Positions 8,378 to 16,409 of a stretch of 19,644 nucleotides of DNA are shown here, one piece after another. Position 1 is the stretch's first letter; each line of letters begins with the position of its first letter. The notes beneath the pieces were generated by a model. The model was given only the letters and a program-made list of their open reading frames with translations. It made no database searches and had not been told where the DNA came from. The DNA lies in contig DBBT01000015.1 of assembly GCA_002292345.1 (NCBI GenBank), forward strand, positions 729 through 20,372. The letters are read 5' to 3'. A program made the position numbers and the translations under genes. The stretch is from Opitutia bacterium UBA977. Lineage in GTDB: Bacteria; Verrucomicrobiota; Verrucomicrobiia; Opitutales; Coraliomargaritaceae.

Positions 8378-8815
8378 ATGAAAATAGAAGCCGCCAACAC
8401 AGACGCTTGGAATATAGCCAAGGGCAAGAATCCGGAGCAGCCAACGGTTTTGCGCTTCAGACCCAGTTTAAATGAACATTTGGGCAACACAGATTACCCG
8501 ATGAGGCTAGTGATTATCTGGCAATTTGATCCAGTGGATGATACTGGCATGCCCTCCGACACGCAGAGTGCCGACATGAAGGACTTCGAAAATATGCTAA
8601 TTGATACACTCGATCCAAATCGTCTAGCGATCCTCGCTTTCGTTTTCACTAGCTCTGGGACAAGGGAATGGAATTTTTATCTCTCAGACGTCAGTGAAGT
8701 CGGTATCCGAATCAACAAAGCCCTCTCAACCATTCCGCAATTGCCTATCGACTTAACCGTCGAGCATGACCCGAATTGGGACGAATTGAGGCAAGTCTTT
8801 CAGCTATGCCAGTAG
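8378..8815 (+). CDS. DUF695-like protein
   Basis: This is a 145-residue soluble protein without signal peptide or membrane segment. The order of landmarks, an early tryptophan, an arginine-containing strand (TVLRFRPSL), YPMRLVIIWQFDP, a helix of the FENMLIDTLDP type, AILAFVFTSSGTREWNFY and a final DPNWDEL, agrees with DUF695, a family of small cytoplasmic proteins with unknown role. The assignment comes from pattern memory and is moderate. It starts 132 bases after the kinase gene at an ATG preceded by an A-rich run, with no clear Shine-Dalgarno sequence. Its last 16 bases overlap the end of a decayed minus-strand frame. Confidence 0.7.
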   Translation: MKIEAANTDAWNIAKGKNPEQPTVLRFRPSLNEHLGNTDYPMRLVIIWQFDPVDDTGMPSDTQSADMKDFENMLIDTLDPNRLAILAFVFTSSGTREWNFYLSDVSEVGIRINKALSTIPQLPIDLTVEHDPNWDELRQVFQLCQ

Positions 8816-9037
8816 CGAGGCTTCCGGATAGCAAGTTCTATGGTCATTGTGAGACGCTTCGCCCTGACACGCTGCAACTGCTCGCGCACACAACTTTTAC
8901 ATATAAAATCGCCAAACAACTCTGACTGATCGAGGGCACTGAGATCTTTACCCAACCAAATATTGTGCCATTTCCGAGACTATGAGTTGCAATTTCCTGA
9001 TGCAAAGGAAGTCTGTTTAGTATGTATTTTTTGCCAT
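8800..9037 (-). pseudogene. Possible decayed small zinc-ribbon-like gene
   Basis: The minus strand is open from 8979 to the TGA at 8800-8802. It encodes 59 residues that read like real protein, including GKDLSALDQSELFGDF, a CKSC pair and VREQLQRVRAKRL. No ATG begins this frame and a TAG (8980-8982) lies directly upstream. In the frame next to it, LPLHQEIATHSLG runs up to the same point. One extra A in the AAA run at 8971-8973 would join the two, and one more in the A6 run at 9027-9032 would link them to an ATG at 9035-9037, giving about 79 codons. This suggests a damaged gene or homopolymer sequence errors. I do not recognise the family. Confidence 0.3.
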
Positions 9038-9111
9038 GTGTATCTGAAGACTAGATAGTAACAACGGTTCCGCATGGTATTCGCCCTAAGAAACGCTACC
9101 TAATATAATTT

Positions 9112-9900
9112 ATGCAACCAATAGACCTCGACGCCCACTGGGTTGATATCCGCCACGAAGCCAGCCAAATCGTTGCACGGGAACCAGCGCTCAAGCCGTT
9201 GCTAGACGAGACAGTTTTAGATCGTAGCTCGTTTGCGGAGTGCCTCACTTATCGACTTGCCCGCAAGTTGGTTAATCGCTCGACCTCGATCAAGGTACTG
9301 CACGAGGTGTTTGTCGACGCGTTCGCGCAAGAACCAATAATTTTACAGCACGTCGCTAGCGATATGATCGCTTTCTATGAGCGTGACCCAGCCTGCCCAG
9401 ATGCGCTCACCCCCCTGCTCTATTTTAAAGGATTTCAGGCACTGGTCTGCTATCGAGTTGGCAATCATTTATGGCAACACAATCGCAAGGAGCTCGCACT
9501 CTACTTACAAAGTCTTATCTCCGAGACCTTCGCGGTGGATATACATCCAGCGGCTAAAATCGGCTGCGGGATTTTGCTAGACCACGCAACTGGCTTCGTC
9601 GCAGGCGAAACCACTGTAATCGAAAGCAACGTATCGATTCTGCACGAAGTGACCCTCGGTGGAACCGGCAAAGACCGCGGCGATCGTCACCCGAAGGTAC
9701 GTTCTGGCGTGCTGCTTGGCGCAGGTGCCAAAATCCTCGGCAATGTGGAAATCGGTGAAGGTGCGAAAGTCGGCGCTGGTAGCGTAGTCCTCAAGAATGT
9801 ACCGCCGCACACCAGTGTAGCTGGCGTGCCAGCCGAAGTAATTGGTAAGGCTTCTGAAGTGTCGCCAGCATTGGGTATGTGCCAGGATTTCGAGCATTAA
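9112..9900 (+). CDS. cysE: Serine O-acetyltransferase
   Basis: This enzyme transfers acetyl from acetyl-CoA to L-serine, making O-acetylserine for cysteine synthesis. The 262-residue protein has the helical N-terminal domain with KGFQALVCYRVGNHLW at 106-121 and the left-handed beta helix with hexapeptide repeats from about 142. Catalytic D157/H158 sit in LLDHATG, H178 in ILHEV, GGTGK at 183-187 and H193 in DRHPKV. The tail ends SPALGMCQDFEH. In E. coli the extreme C-terminus docks into cysteine synthase and usually ends in isoleucine; here it ends in histidine, so the complex may differ. The ATG at 9112 follows a region with no visible Shine-Dalgarno sequence. Confidence 0.95.
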   Translation: MQPIDLDAHWVDIRHEASQIVAREPALKPLLDETVLDRSSFAECLTYRLARKLVNRSTSIKVLHEVFVDAFAQEPIILQHVASDMIAFYERDPACPDALTPLLYFKGFQALVCYRVGNHLWQHNRKELALYLQSLISETFAVDIHPAAKIGCGILLDHATGFVAGETTVIESNVSILHEVTLGGTGKDRGDRHPKVRSGVLLGAGAKILGNVEIGEGAKVGAGSVVLKNVPPHTSVAGVPAEVIGKASEVSPALGMCQDFEH

Positions 9901-10009
9901 GTACGCGACGTATTGCTGCCAGTTGACGCGAGTCACTTGTTAGGCGTTTCACTGAGTTAGAGATGTTTAGGAATTAGAGAAGTAGTAGGAGTTGCAATTA
10001 AAACATGAT

Positions 10010-12241
10010 ATGATGATACCCTATCTCGCATTAGCTAACACACAACATGCACTCTGGGCACTCTGTCTAGCAGTGGGTGCGGGCTGCTTACTCACCGTCC
10101 TGTCGCGTCGGCTCCATCTGCCGACAATTGTGCTCTTATTACTTGGCGGATTTGCACTTGGAGCCGAAGGTTTGAATGTGCTTCACCCAAATGAACTGGG
10201 CGAATTCTTGCCAATGATTGTTTCGCTAGCTGTCGGGCTAATTTTATTTGAGGGCGGACTCACCCTCGAGATTAAAGATTTTTCTCATACTTCGACTGTC
10301 ATTAAGCGATTACTCACGATTGGAGTGCTCATCACTTGGCTCGGATCTGCGCTCACAGCATTTCTGGTTTTCGATATCTCCCCCTCTTTCGCATTGCTGA
10401 TGGGCAGTCTGATAATCGTGACTGGTCCGACTGTGATCGTGCCTTTATTGCGTAGAATACGAGTCGATCAAAAGATCGGCAGCATTCTGCACTGGGAAGC
10501 GGTTTTGATTGATTCAATTGGAGTCTTCATCGCCATTCTTTGCTTTGAATGGGTTGTCGAAGGCGGCGGCACCGTGGCATTGCCAAATTTCTTGATACGC
10601 ATCGTCAGTGGTATGGGTATCGGTCTTCTTGGGGGCTACCTGATTTATTGGTTCATGAAACACGACTGGGTGCCGGATAACATTGTCAATGCATTTGCTC
10701 TGGCCAGTGCAATACTCATCTTCGGCGCAACCGAGTTGATTAAGCCAGAAGCAGGCTTGCTTGCCGTCACCATCGCTGGACTGATTGTGGGTCTAAACAA
10801 GCCGCGGCAGTTGCGCGAAGTCAAAGCCTTCAAGGCTGAGATCGTAGACCTACTCATTGGGCTACTTTTCTTATTATTAGTCGCACGACTCGAGCTACAA
10901 CAGTTCGCCGATTTCTTTACCGACGGAGGCGGCTGGGTGCTATGCTCCGTGATCTTATTGATTCGCCCAATTAGCATCACTCTCTCTTCTTGGGGTACAA
11001 CGCTGAATATTCGTGAGAAAGCACTACTGAGCTGGGTGGCACCACGTGGCGTCGTGGCCGCGTCGATGGCCTCCTTATTTGCTTTGTCGCTGCAGGCGAA
11101 GGGCGAAACCGAAGACGCGGCACTGATGGAGTCGTTCGTCTATTCCATTATTTGTGCGACCGTCCTAATCCAGGGGCTTTCAGCCGGACTCGTGGCGAAA
11201 ATACTCCGCGTGCAACGCCCCGCACCAAATGACTGGGTTATTATTGGGGCACATCACTTTGGCCGCGAACTTGCGCGTCAACTGATCCGTGAAAATGAAC
11301 AGGATGTCATCCTACTAGATACTAATGCGCGGAATATAACTCTCGCTAGAAAGGAAGGCATACCTGCGTTGCATGGCGATGGTATGGAAGCCGAAAAATT
11401 ATATGAACAGGAACAAGCACTGTTTGGTACTGGCTATGTATTGGCCTTAACTGATAATGTTGAGCTGAATCAGCTGCTCATGCAGCGTTGGGCGCACGAG
11501 CTAGACAATGAGAAAGTCTTCGGCTGGATTCCAACTGATAGTCCAACCAATGAAGACCATCTTACTGGTCTATCGGTGTTCGGCGACCTGTCTCGTCCTG
11601 CTGTAATCGGCAGCGAATTGCTACAGGACGAAAGTAGTTTTGAATCTGTCGTCTGGGAGGATGGAATGACTCTTCCATCAGGCGATTGGCATCCGCTATT
11701 TATTCGTCGTGGCAAGCAACTCAAGGCTGTGCCGCAAGACACCGCCCTCAAGGAAATGGTGAAGCCAGATGATGAGGTGATCTGCCTGCGTCGGGCTGAA
11801 GGATTTCTATTGCGAGCGCTTCAACGTGGTGACCATCTCTCAATCGAGTGTGAGACTATAGAGGAACTTTATGAAAAGCTGGCGCATCTGGCGACCGAAG
11901 CCACCGAAGAGATCTCAGTAGAAAAAATCCTAGAGGACCTAAGTACGCAAGGTCAGCTCTTCCCCGCCTTCCTTGGCCACGGCATCGCAATACCGCACGT
12001 CTATTGCGCTGAGCTGAACCATCGTATCTGCTATGTAGCTAGATTACCAAATGGTCTTGAAATACCTGGCCATTTGGAAGCGATCGATTCTGTTTTCTTT
12101 CTTCTCAGTCCGTCTGGCGATTCTGAGGGACACCTCTCCACATTAGCAGAAATCGCCAAAAGTTGTCGCTCTAAACGCCGCCGCATGCAGATTAAGGCCG
12201 CACAGCGAATCGAGGATGTGATCACAGCGATTGATAATTAG
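10010..12241 (+). CDS. CPA1-type cation/proton antiporter with RCK and PTS EIIA domains
   Basis: This is a 743-residue inner-membrane protein in three parts. Residues about 10-400 form 12-13 membrane segments of the Na+/H+ exchanger fold, with LFEGGL at 79-84, TGPTVIV at 138-144 and the acidic pair E163/D168 in EAVLIDSIGV. Residues 406-515 are an RCK/TrkA-N Rossmann domain (VIIGAHHFG, D437 at the end of strand 2); its GxGxxG motif has His in place of the middle Gly. After a short RCK-C-like stretch, residues about 615-740 form a PTS EIIA type-2/Ntr-like domain with presumed phosphorylated H663 in GIAIPHV. The layout suggests ion exchange gated by nucleotide and phosphotransfer state. ATG 10010 was chosen; a TTG at 9992 and an ATG at 10013 are alternatives, and AGGAG lies at 9987-9991. 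Confidence 0.9.
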   Translation: MMIPYLALANTQHALWALCLAVGAGCLLTVLSRRLHLPTIVLLLLGGFALGAEGLNVLHPNELGEFLPMIVSLAVGLILFEGGLTLEIKDFSHTSTVIKRLLTIGVLITWLGSALTAFLVFDISPSFALLMGSLIIVTGPTVIVPLLRRIRVDQKIGSILHWEAVLIDSIGVFIAILCFEWVVEGGGTVALPNFLIRIVSGMGIGLLGGYLIYWFMKHDWVPDNIVNAFALASAILIFGATELIKPEAGLLAVTIAGLIVGLNKPRQLREVKAFKAEIVDLLIGLLFLLLVARLELQQFADFFTDGGGWVLCSVILLIRPISITLSSWGTTLNIREKALLSWVAPRGVVAASMASLFALSLQAKGETEDAALMESFVYSIICATVLIQGLSAGLVAKILRVQRPAPNDWVIIGAHHFGRELARQLIRENEQDVILLDTNARNITLARKEGIPALHGDGMEAEKLYEQEQALFGTGYVLALTDNVELNQLLMQRWAHELDNEKVFGWIPTDSPTNEDHLTGLSVFGDLSRPAVIGSELLQDESSFESVVWEDGMTLPSGDWHPLFIRRGKQLKAVPQDTALKEMVKPDDEVICLRRAEGFLLRALQRGDHLSIECETIEELYEKLAHLATEATEEISVEKILEDLSTQGQLFPAFLGHGIAIPHVYCAELNHRICYVARLPNGLEIPGHLEAIDSVFFLLSPSGDSEGHLSTLAEIAKSCRSKRRRMQIKAAQRIEDVITAIDN

Positions 12242-12656
<415 letters not shown>

Positions 12657-12663
12657 GTGAAAG

Positions 12664-12694
12664 AAAAAAGCCGAACTTATGTTCGGCTTTTTTT
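12664..12694 (+). terminator. Intrinsic terminator after tRNA-Leu
   Basis: AAAAAAGCCGAAC (12664-12676), loop TTAT and GTTCGGC followed by seven T's (12681-12694) make a textbook hairpin that begins 8 bases after the tRNA. Because of the A-run before the stem it could also work on the minus strand, for the xer transcript. Confidence 0.93.
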
Positions 12695-12810
12695 GTGCCT
12701 GCTTATAGGCGCTATAACCTGCGCTCGAATTTAGCAATTTTATACAATAATAGCCCTCAATTTCAACAAGCCTAGAAGAAGGTCCAAACGAATTCATGTG
12801 CATGATTTAA

Positions 12811-13755
12811 TCATACATCAGCCCTACCGTCTTTCGATCGTGGATGATAAAGCGCGTGTTCGTCAGCGAGTCGAGCCGACTGTACGGAAGTATAAATCTG
12901 CGTAGTCGAAATATCCGAATGTCCGAGCATCTCTTGAATCGCGCGTAGATCAGCTCCACCTTCGAGTAGATGTGTCGCAAATGAGTGGCGCAATAAGTGC
13001 GGCTTGATCGGTTTTTTTATGCCTGCCTTGAGTGCGTATTGCTTAATCAGCACCCAGACCATTTTACGCGATATCGCTTTGCCCTGCTGGCTAAGGAAAA
13101 GTTCACTGCCAGTCTTGTTCTTGACGAAGTGAGGGCGCGCTCCCGTTAGATAATTACGCACCGCGATGACCGCTGCGCTGCCGATCGGAGCAATGCGTTC
13201 TTTGAAGCCTTTGCCCAATACGCGCACGTAACCGTCGTCGAGGTTGATTGCTTGCAATAAGATACCACAAAGCTCGGAGACACGCAGCCCGCTACTATAG
13301 AATAATTCGAGTATTGCGCGATCCCGTAAGCCGTGTGGCGTGTTGGTTGCTGGCGCTTCGAGCAGGCGCTTTAACTCATTATGCGTAAGCACTTCGGGAA
13401 GTTTAAGAGAGAGCTTTGGCGTGGGTACTAATTCGGTAAAATCGTCCATTCGAATACCTTCGCGCACGAGATGGCGAGCCAGCATTCGAATGGCAGAGAG
13501 TTTACGCGCTTGGCTGCTGCGAGCATATTCGGCTTCGCTTAGATGAGCAGTCCATGCACTCACGTCGCTTTCACCTACGGTGGCCCAATCGGCAACGCCT
13601 TGCTTCTTTAGATGTTGAGTGTATTGAGCGAGGTCGCGTGCATAGGCCGATATGGTATGACTAGAAAGCCCACGTTCCAACTCCAGCCAAGCGAGAAAGC
13701 TCTCGACGGGTTCGACAAATGCTTTGGGAATAGCGGATACTGGATCGGTTGCCAT
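12811..13755 (-). CDS. xerD: XerC/XerD-type tyrosine recombinase
   Basis: This 314-residue protein probably resolves chromosome dimers at dif together with a partner. The N-terminal core-binding domain (about 12-98) contains ERGLSSHTISAYARDL. The catalytic domain has the full set: R158 in SSGLRVSEL, K182 in GKGFKER, H253 and R256 in HLLRHSFATH, H279 in GHSDI and nucleophile Y288 in TQIYT. Length and closeness to Xer sequences speak for a housekeeping recombinase rather than a phage integrase, although XerC versus XerD cannot be settled here. The ATG at 13755 is preferred over a TTG at 13764. It lies tail-to-tail with tRNA-Leu and head-to-head with argA. Confidence 0.9.
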   Translation of the reverse strand: MATDPVSAIPKAFVEPVESFLAWLELERGLSSHTISAYARDLAQYTQHLKKQGVADWATVGESDVSAWTAHLSEAEYARSSQARKLSAIRMLARHLVREGIRMDDFTELVPTPKLSLKLPEVLTHNELKRLLEAPATNTPHGLRDRAILELFYSSGLRVSELCGILLQAINLDDGYVRVLGKGFKERIAPIGSAAVIAVRNYLTGARPHFVKNKTGSELFLSQQGKAISRKMVWVLIKQYALKAGIKKPIKPHLLRHSFATHLLEGGADLRAIQEMLGHSDISTTQIYTSVQSARLADEHALYHPRSKDGRADV

Positions 13756-13892
13756 GCTTAGCAAAAGAATGGCGTGGTGTAGCTATATCTTGCAAGCTTC
13801 CCTTCCGCAAGCTGCAGTGGCACCAATTATAATATTCCATTTTAGAGATATATCCTTAACAATTCACTGCTGTAAACTCATTCGATTATTCC

Positions 13893-15200
13893 ATGACGGC
13901 ACAAAACGCAGGCGAAAGCACAATCAAACCAACGGATCTTCGTGGCATTCTGAAGTATGTCCCGATGTTTCGCGATCACGTATTTGTGATCGCGTTGGAT
14001 GGTAGCCTCGTCGCGCATGAGAACTTTGAAAATGTCCTGCTAGATATCGCGGTATTGCGTTCGCTGAACATCAAAGTGGTGCTGGTACATGGTGTGGGTC
14101 AGCAACTCACCGCCCTGGCAGACTTGCGGGAAATTACAATCACCAACGCAAATGGCGAAGGAACAACTAATGCGCAAACACTCGAATTAGCAACCGAAGC
14201 TTCGGCGCAGGTGAGCTTGTGTATTATGCAGGGCCTCACACGCAATGGCCTGCGTTGCGCATTAAGTAATGGTGTGCGCAGCAAAGAGATTGGCATCGTC
14301 AAAGGCGAAGACCAGCTCTTCAGCGGTCGAGTCGATAAGCTCGACGCCGCACTTTTCAACAGCCTGTTGGAAGCAAATACGATTCCGATTGTGAACCCGG
14401 TCGCATTTAACCGCGAAGGTACCTCACTGCGCATAAACTCGGATCTTCTGGCTGCCGAACTGGCTTCACAACTCGACGCATCTAAATTGGTCTATTTAAC
14501 CGCACAGGATGGTCTACTAGTCAACGGGCAACCTCAGACTAACCTACCAGTCGCGGAGCTCAGTGCATTGCTGAAAGATGAACAGTCTGGGATCTCCAGC
14601 CCTTTGCACAGTAAAGCAAAGCATGCCGTGCAAGCAATTGGAGCCGGTGTTCCGCGGGCACACATCTTGGACGGTCGCCTGTTTGGAGCGCTACTCAATG
14701 AGATTTTTGATAAAGTCGGCATCGGCACGATGGTTTACAGCAATGAATACCAATCAATTCGGCGTGCTATGAAAGTCGATGCATATTCGATTTATAATAT
14801 TACTCAAAATGGCGTGCGCTCCGAAACACTACTAGATCGTTCGCAAGTAGAGATCGAAGCGGCAATCGAAGACTTTTTGGTATACGAAATTGATGGTAGC
14901 ATCGTTGCGTGTATACATCTGCAGGTCTACGAAGACAGTAGCGTGGTCGAAATCGGTAGCGTATATGTGCAACCATTCTATCAAAACAAAGGAGTGGGCC
15001 GGCAGATGGTCGAATACGCTGAATTCGATGCAAAGCAACGTGGCGCGATACGTATGATCGCAATGACCACTCAAGCAACAAATTTCTTTACCAAGCTCTG
15101 CGGGTTTCAAGAAGGCTGTGCCGAAGTACTGCCTGCTACACGAAAAGCACACTACGAGGCAAACGGGCGAAACTCTAAAATCCTCTATAAGGATTTATAG
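13893..15200 (+). CDS. argA: N-acetylglutamate synthase (amino-acid N-acetyltransferase)
   Basis: This enzyme acetylates glutamate with acetyl-CoA, the first step of arginine synthesis. The 435-residue protein has the classical ArgA layout. An amino-acid-kinase domain covers about 25-285, with VLVHGVGQQ at 63-71 and INSDLLAAELA at 181-191; in this family it binds arginine for feedback control. A GNAT domain covers about 296-430, with the acetyl-CoA loop YQNKGVGRQ at 363-371 and the late FFTKLCGFQE strand. The length matches ArgA (about 440). The gene is divergent from xer with 137 bases between them. I see no clear ArgR box there. The small gene behind it is 14 bases away. Confidence 0.94.
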   Translation: MTAQNAGESTIKPTDLRGILKYVPMFRDHVFVIALDGSLVAHENFENVLLDIAVLRSLNIKVVLVHGVGQQLTALADLREITITNANGEGTTNAQTLELATEASAQVSLCIMQGLTRNGLRCALSNGVRSKEIGIVKGEDQLFSGRVDKLDAALFNSLLEANTIPIVNPVAFNREGTSLRINSDLLAAELASQLDASKLVYLTAQDGLLVNGQPQTNLPVAELSALLKDEQSGISSPLHSKAKHAVQAIGAGVPRAHILDGRLFGALLNEIFDKVGIGTMVYSNEYQSIRRAMKVDAYSIYNITQNGVRSETLLDRSQVEIEAAIEDFLVYEIDGSIVACIHLQVYEDSSVVEIGSVYVQPFYQNKGVGRQMVEYAEFDAKQRGAIRMIAMTTQATNFFTKLCGFQEGCAEVLPATRKAHYEANGRNSKILYKDL

Positions 15201-15214
15201 ATAAAGCGTCACCC

Positions 15215-15544
15215 ATGGACCTGTATCATACCACCGACATGGACGGCGTTTCGGAGTTGAATCCAAATGCAGTACGGATGGAGCAAATTATTGCGCAGCT
15301 CGATACGCCAGGCTTTGAAGAGGCGGATCATCCCGACCTCTCATTAGTACATGATTCGAGTGGATGGACACTCACACTCTATCCCCGCGGTATTGTGACT
15401 TTTGAGAATTTAGAAGATGACGATGATCACCCGCGTTTCATGACAGGTATACTCAGAGCCGAGGCATTGCGGCTGTGGAAGTCATTAGCCCGTGGAGATA
15501 TTGATAGCCTCAAGCGACTTACTTGGCTGCGAAACGTAGATTGA
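15215..15544 (+). CDS. Small acidic protein of unknown function
   Basis: This is a 109-residue soluble protein that I do not recognise. It is acidic, with clusters such as GFEEADHPD and LEDDDDHP, and has a strand-like centre (GWTLTLYPRGIVTFENL) followed by a helical C-terminus (LRAEALRLWKSLARGDIDSLKRLTWL). It has no signal peptide, membrane segment or cysteine. The ATG lies 14 bases after the argA stop, so it is very likely co-transcribed and perhaps translationally coupled with argA. Codon use resembles its neighbours. It is probably a genuine lineage-specific gene; a link with arginine synthesis is only suggested by position. Confidence 0.75.
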   Translation: MDLYHTTDMDGVSELNPNAVRMEQIIAQLDTPGFEEADHPDLSLVHDSSGWTLTLYPRGIVTFENLEDDDDHPRFMTGILRAEALRLWKSLARGDIDSLKRLTWLRNVD

Positions 15545-15621
15545 ATTGCGATTGTATCCAGTCATTTCAAAATGTTTCTACGTAGCGGGCTCAATGGATG
15601 ATAGCCTTGCCACGCCCTTGG

Positions 15622-16308
15622 CTATAATTCCAACCAACACAGCGTGACCACATAATCGCGTACAAATTTATAACTGAACTTCATGCGAAGCGTCACTTCA
15701 CGTAGTTGAGCAGGCAAATTCATGGAAATTTCTAGCACAGAAAGTTGCTGCGTGTCGGATTCGATCTGCAGGGCAATATCTTTAAAATTGGGCTGTGCGC
15801 CCCAGATGGGGAACTGAGCTTTAAAGTATGCCTCTTTTGCACTGAATAGTAAGCTGGCAAGAGCCTGATCGTCGCCAATAACTGCGCTCTCAAGCGGATG
15901 CACCACCCGCTCCATTGCCCGCGGGCTAAGTCGATTTGTTTTCTCGAGGTCGATCCCAAGATATATCATTTTCTCAGCAGAGGCCGCAACAGCACAACAT
16001 AAGCCGCGCGAATGCGTAATCGACCCAATGGTGGCAGATGGCCAAACGGGAAGTCCGTTTGAGTCGGTTGGCAATGCGCACGAAACTTGGCCTATATGGT
16101 TCAAAGCCATGCGCGCGCAACGGCGGCCGGAAATGAACTCATTGCGGCGCTTAATTACCGAATTAGCCAAGTGTCTGCCCTCTTCCTCGTATTCAAAGGC
16201 CTCAGCTTCACTGGCAACCTGCTGCACTCCGCAGCTGGCTGACACTGGGAGTAACGTCTGCAAGGCGGCTTGAAGCTCATTAGTTTGATTTATATTCGGC
16301 ACAGGCAT
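15622..16308 (-). CDS. 4'-phosphopantetheinyl transferase
   Basis: This enzyme moves the 4'-phosphopantetheine arm of coenzyme A onto a serine of carrier proteins (ACP or PKS/NRPS modules). The 228-residue length and motif order fit the Sfp/EntD class rather than AcpS. RRNEFISGRRCARMAL at 54-69 is the CoA-binding region, SITHSRG at 96-102 follows, magnesium ligands D120 and E122 sit in LGIDLE, and FSAKEAYFKA at 155-164 carries the K-E-A-x-x-K motif. The ATG at 16308 is chosen; an upstream GTG at 16395 would overlap the upstream end of the next gene's region. No carrier protein or PKS/NRPS gene is in the window. It may also serve the fatty-acid ACP. Confidence 0.88.
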   Translation of the reverse strand: MPVPNINQTNELQAALQTLLPVSASCGVQQVASEAEAFEYEEEGRHLANSVIKRRNEFISGRRCARMALNHIGQVSCALPTDSNGLPVWPSATIGSITHSRGLCCAVAASAEKMIYLGIDLEKTNRLSPRAMERVVHPLESAVIGDDQALASLLFSAKEAYFKAQFPIWGAQPNFKDIALQIESDTQQLSVLEISMNLPAQLREVTLRMKFSYKFVRDYVVTLCWLEL

Positions 16309-16409
16309 GGAAGCAAAGAGGACAACAACATATTCGCAAGCTTTCGGAAAAAACAATTTATGATACTGTGAAACCTTGCCAATCCCACTATTCACGTCAG
16401 AAACTAATC

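Noticed and set aside
12802..12814. ATGATT-T-AATCAT palindrome at the end of xer
   Set aside because: Short and AT-rich; expected by chance at this composition.
15601..15625. ATAGCC/GGCTAT hairpin between the small acidic gene and the phosphopantetheinyl transferase gene as a shared terminator
   Set aside because: The stem is only 6 bp with a 13-base loop and no T-run follows on either strand.
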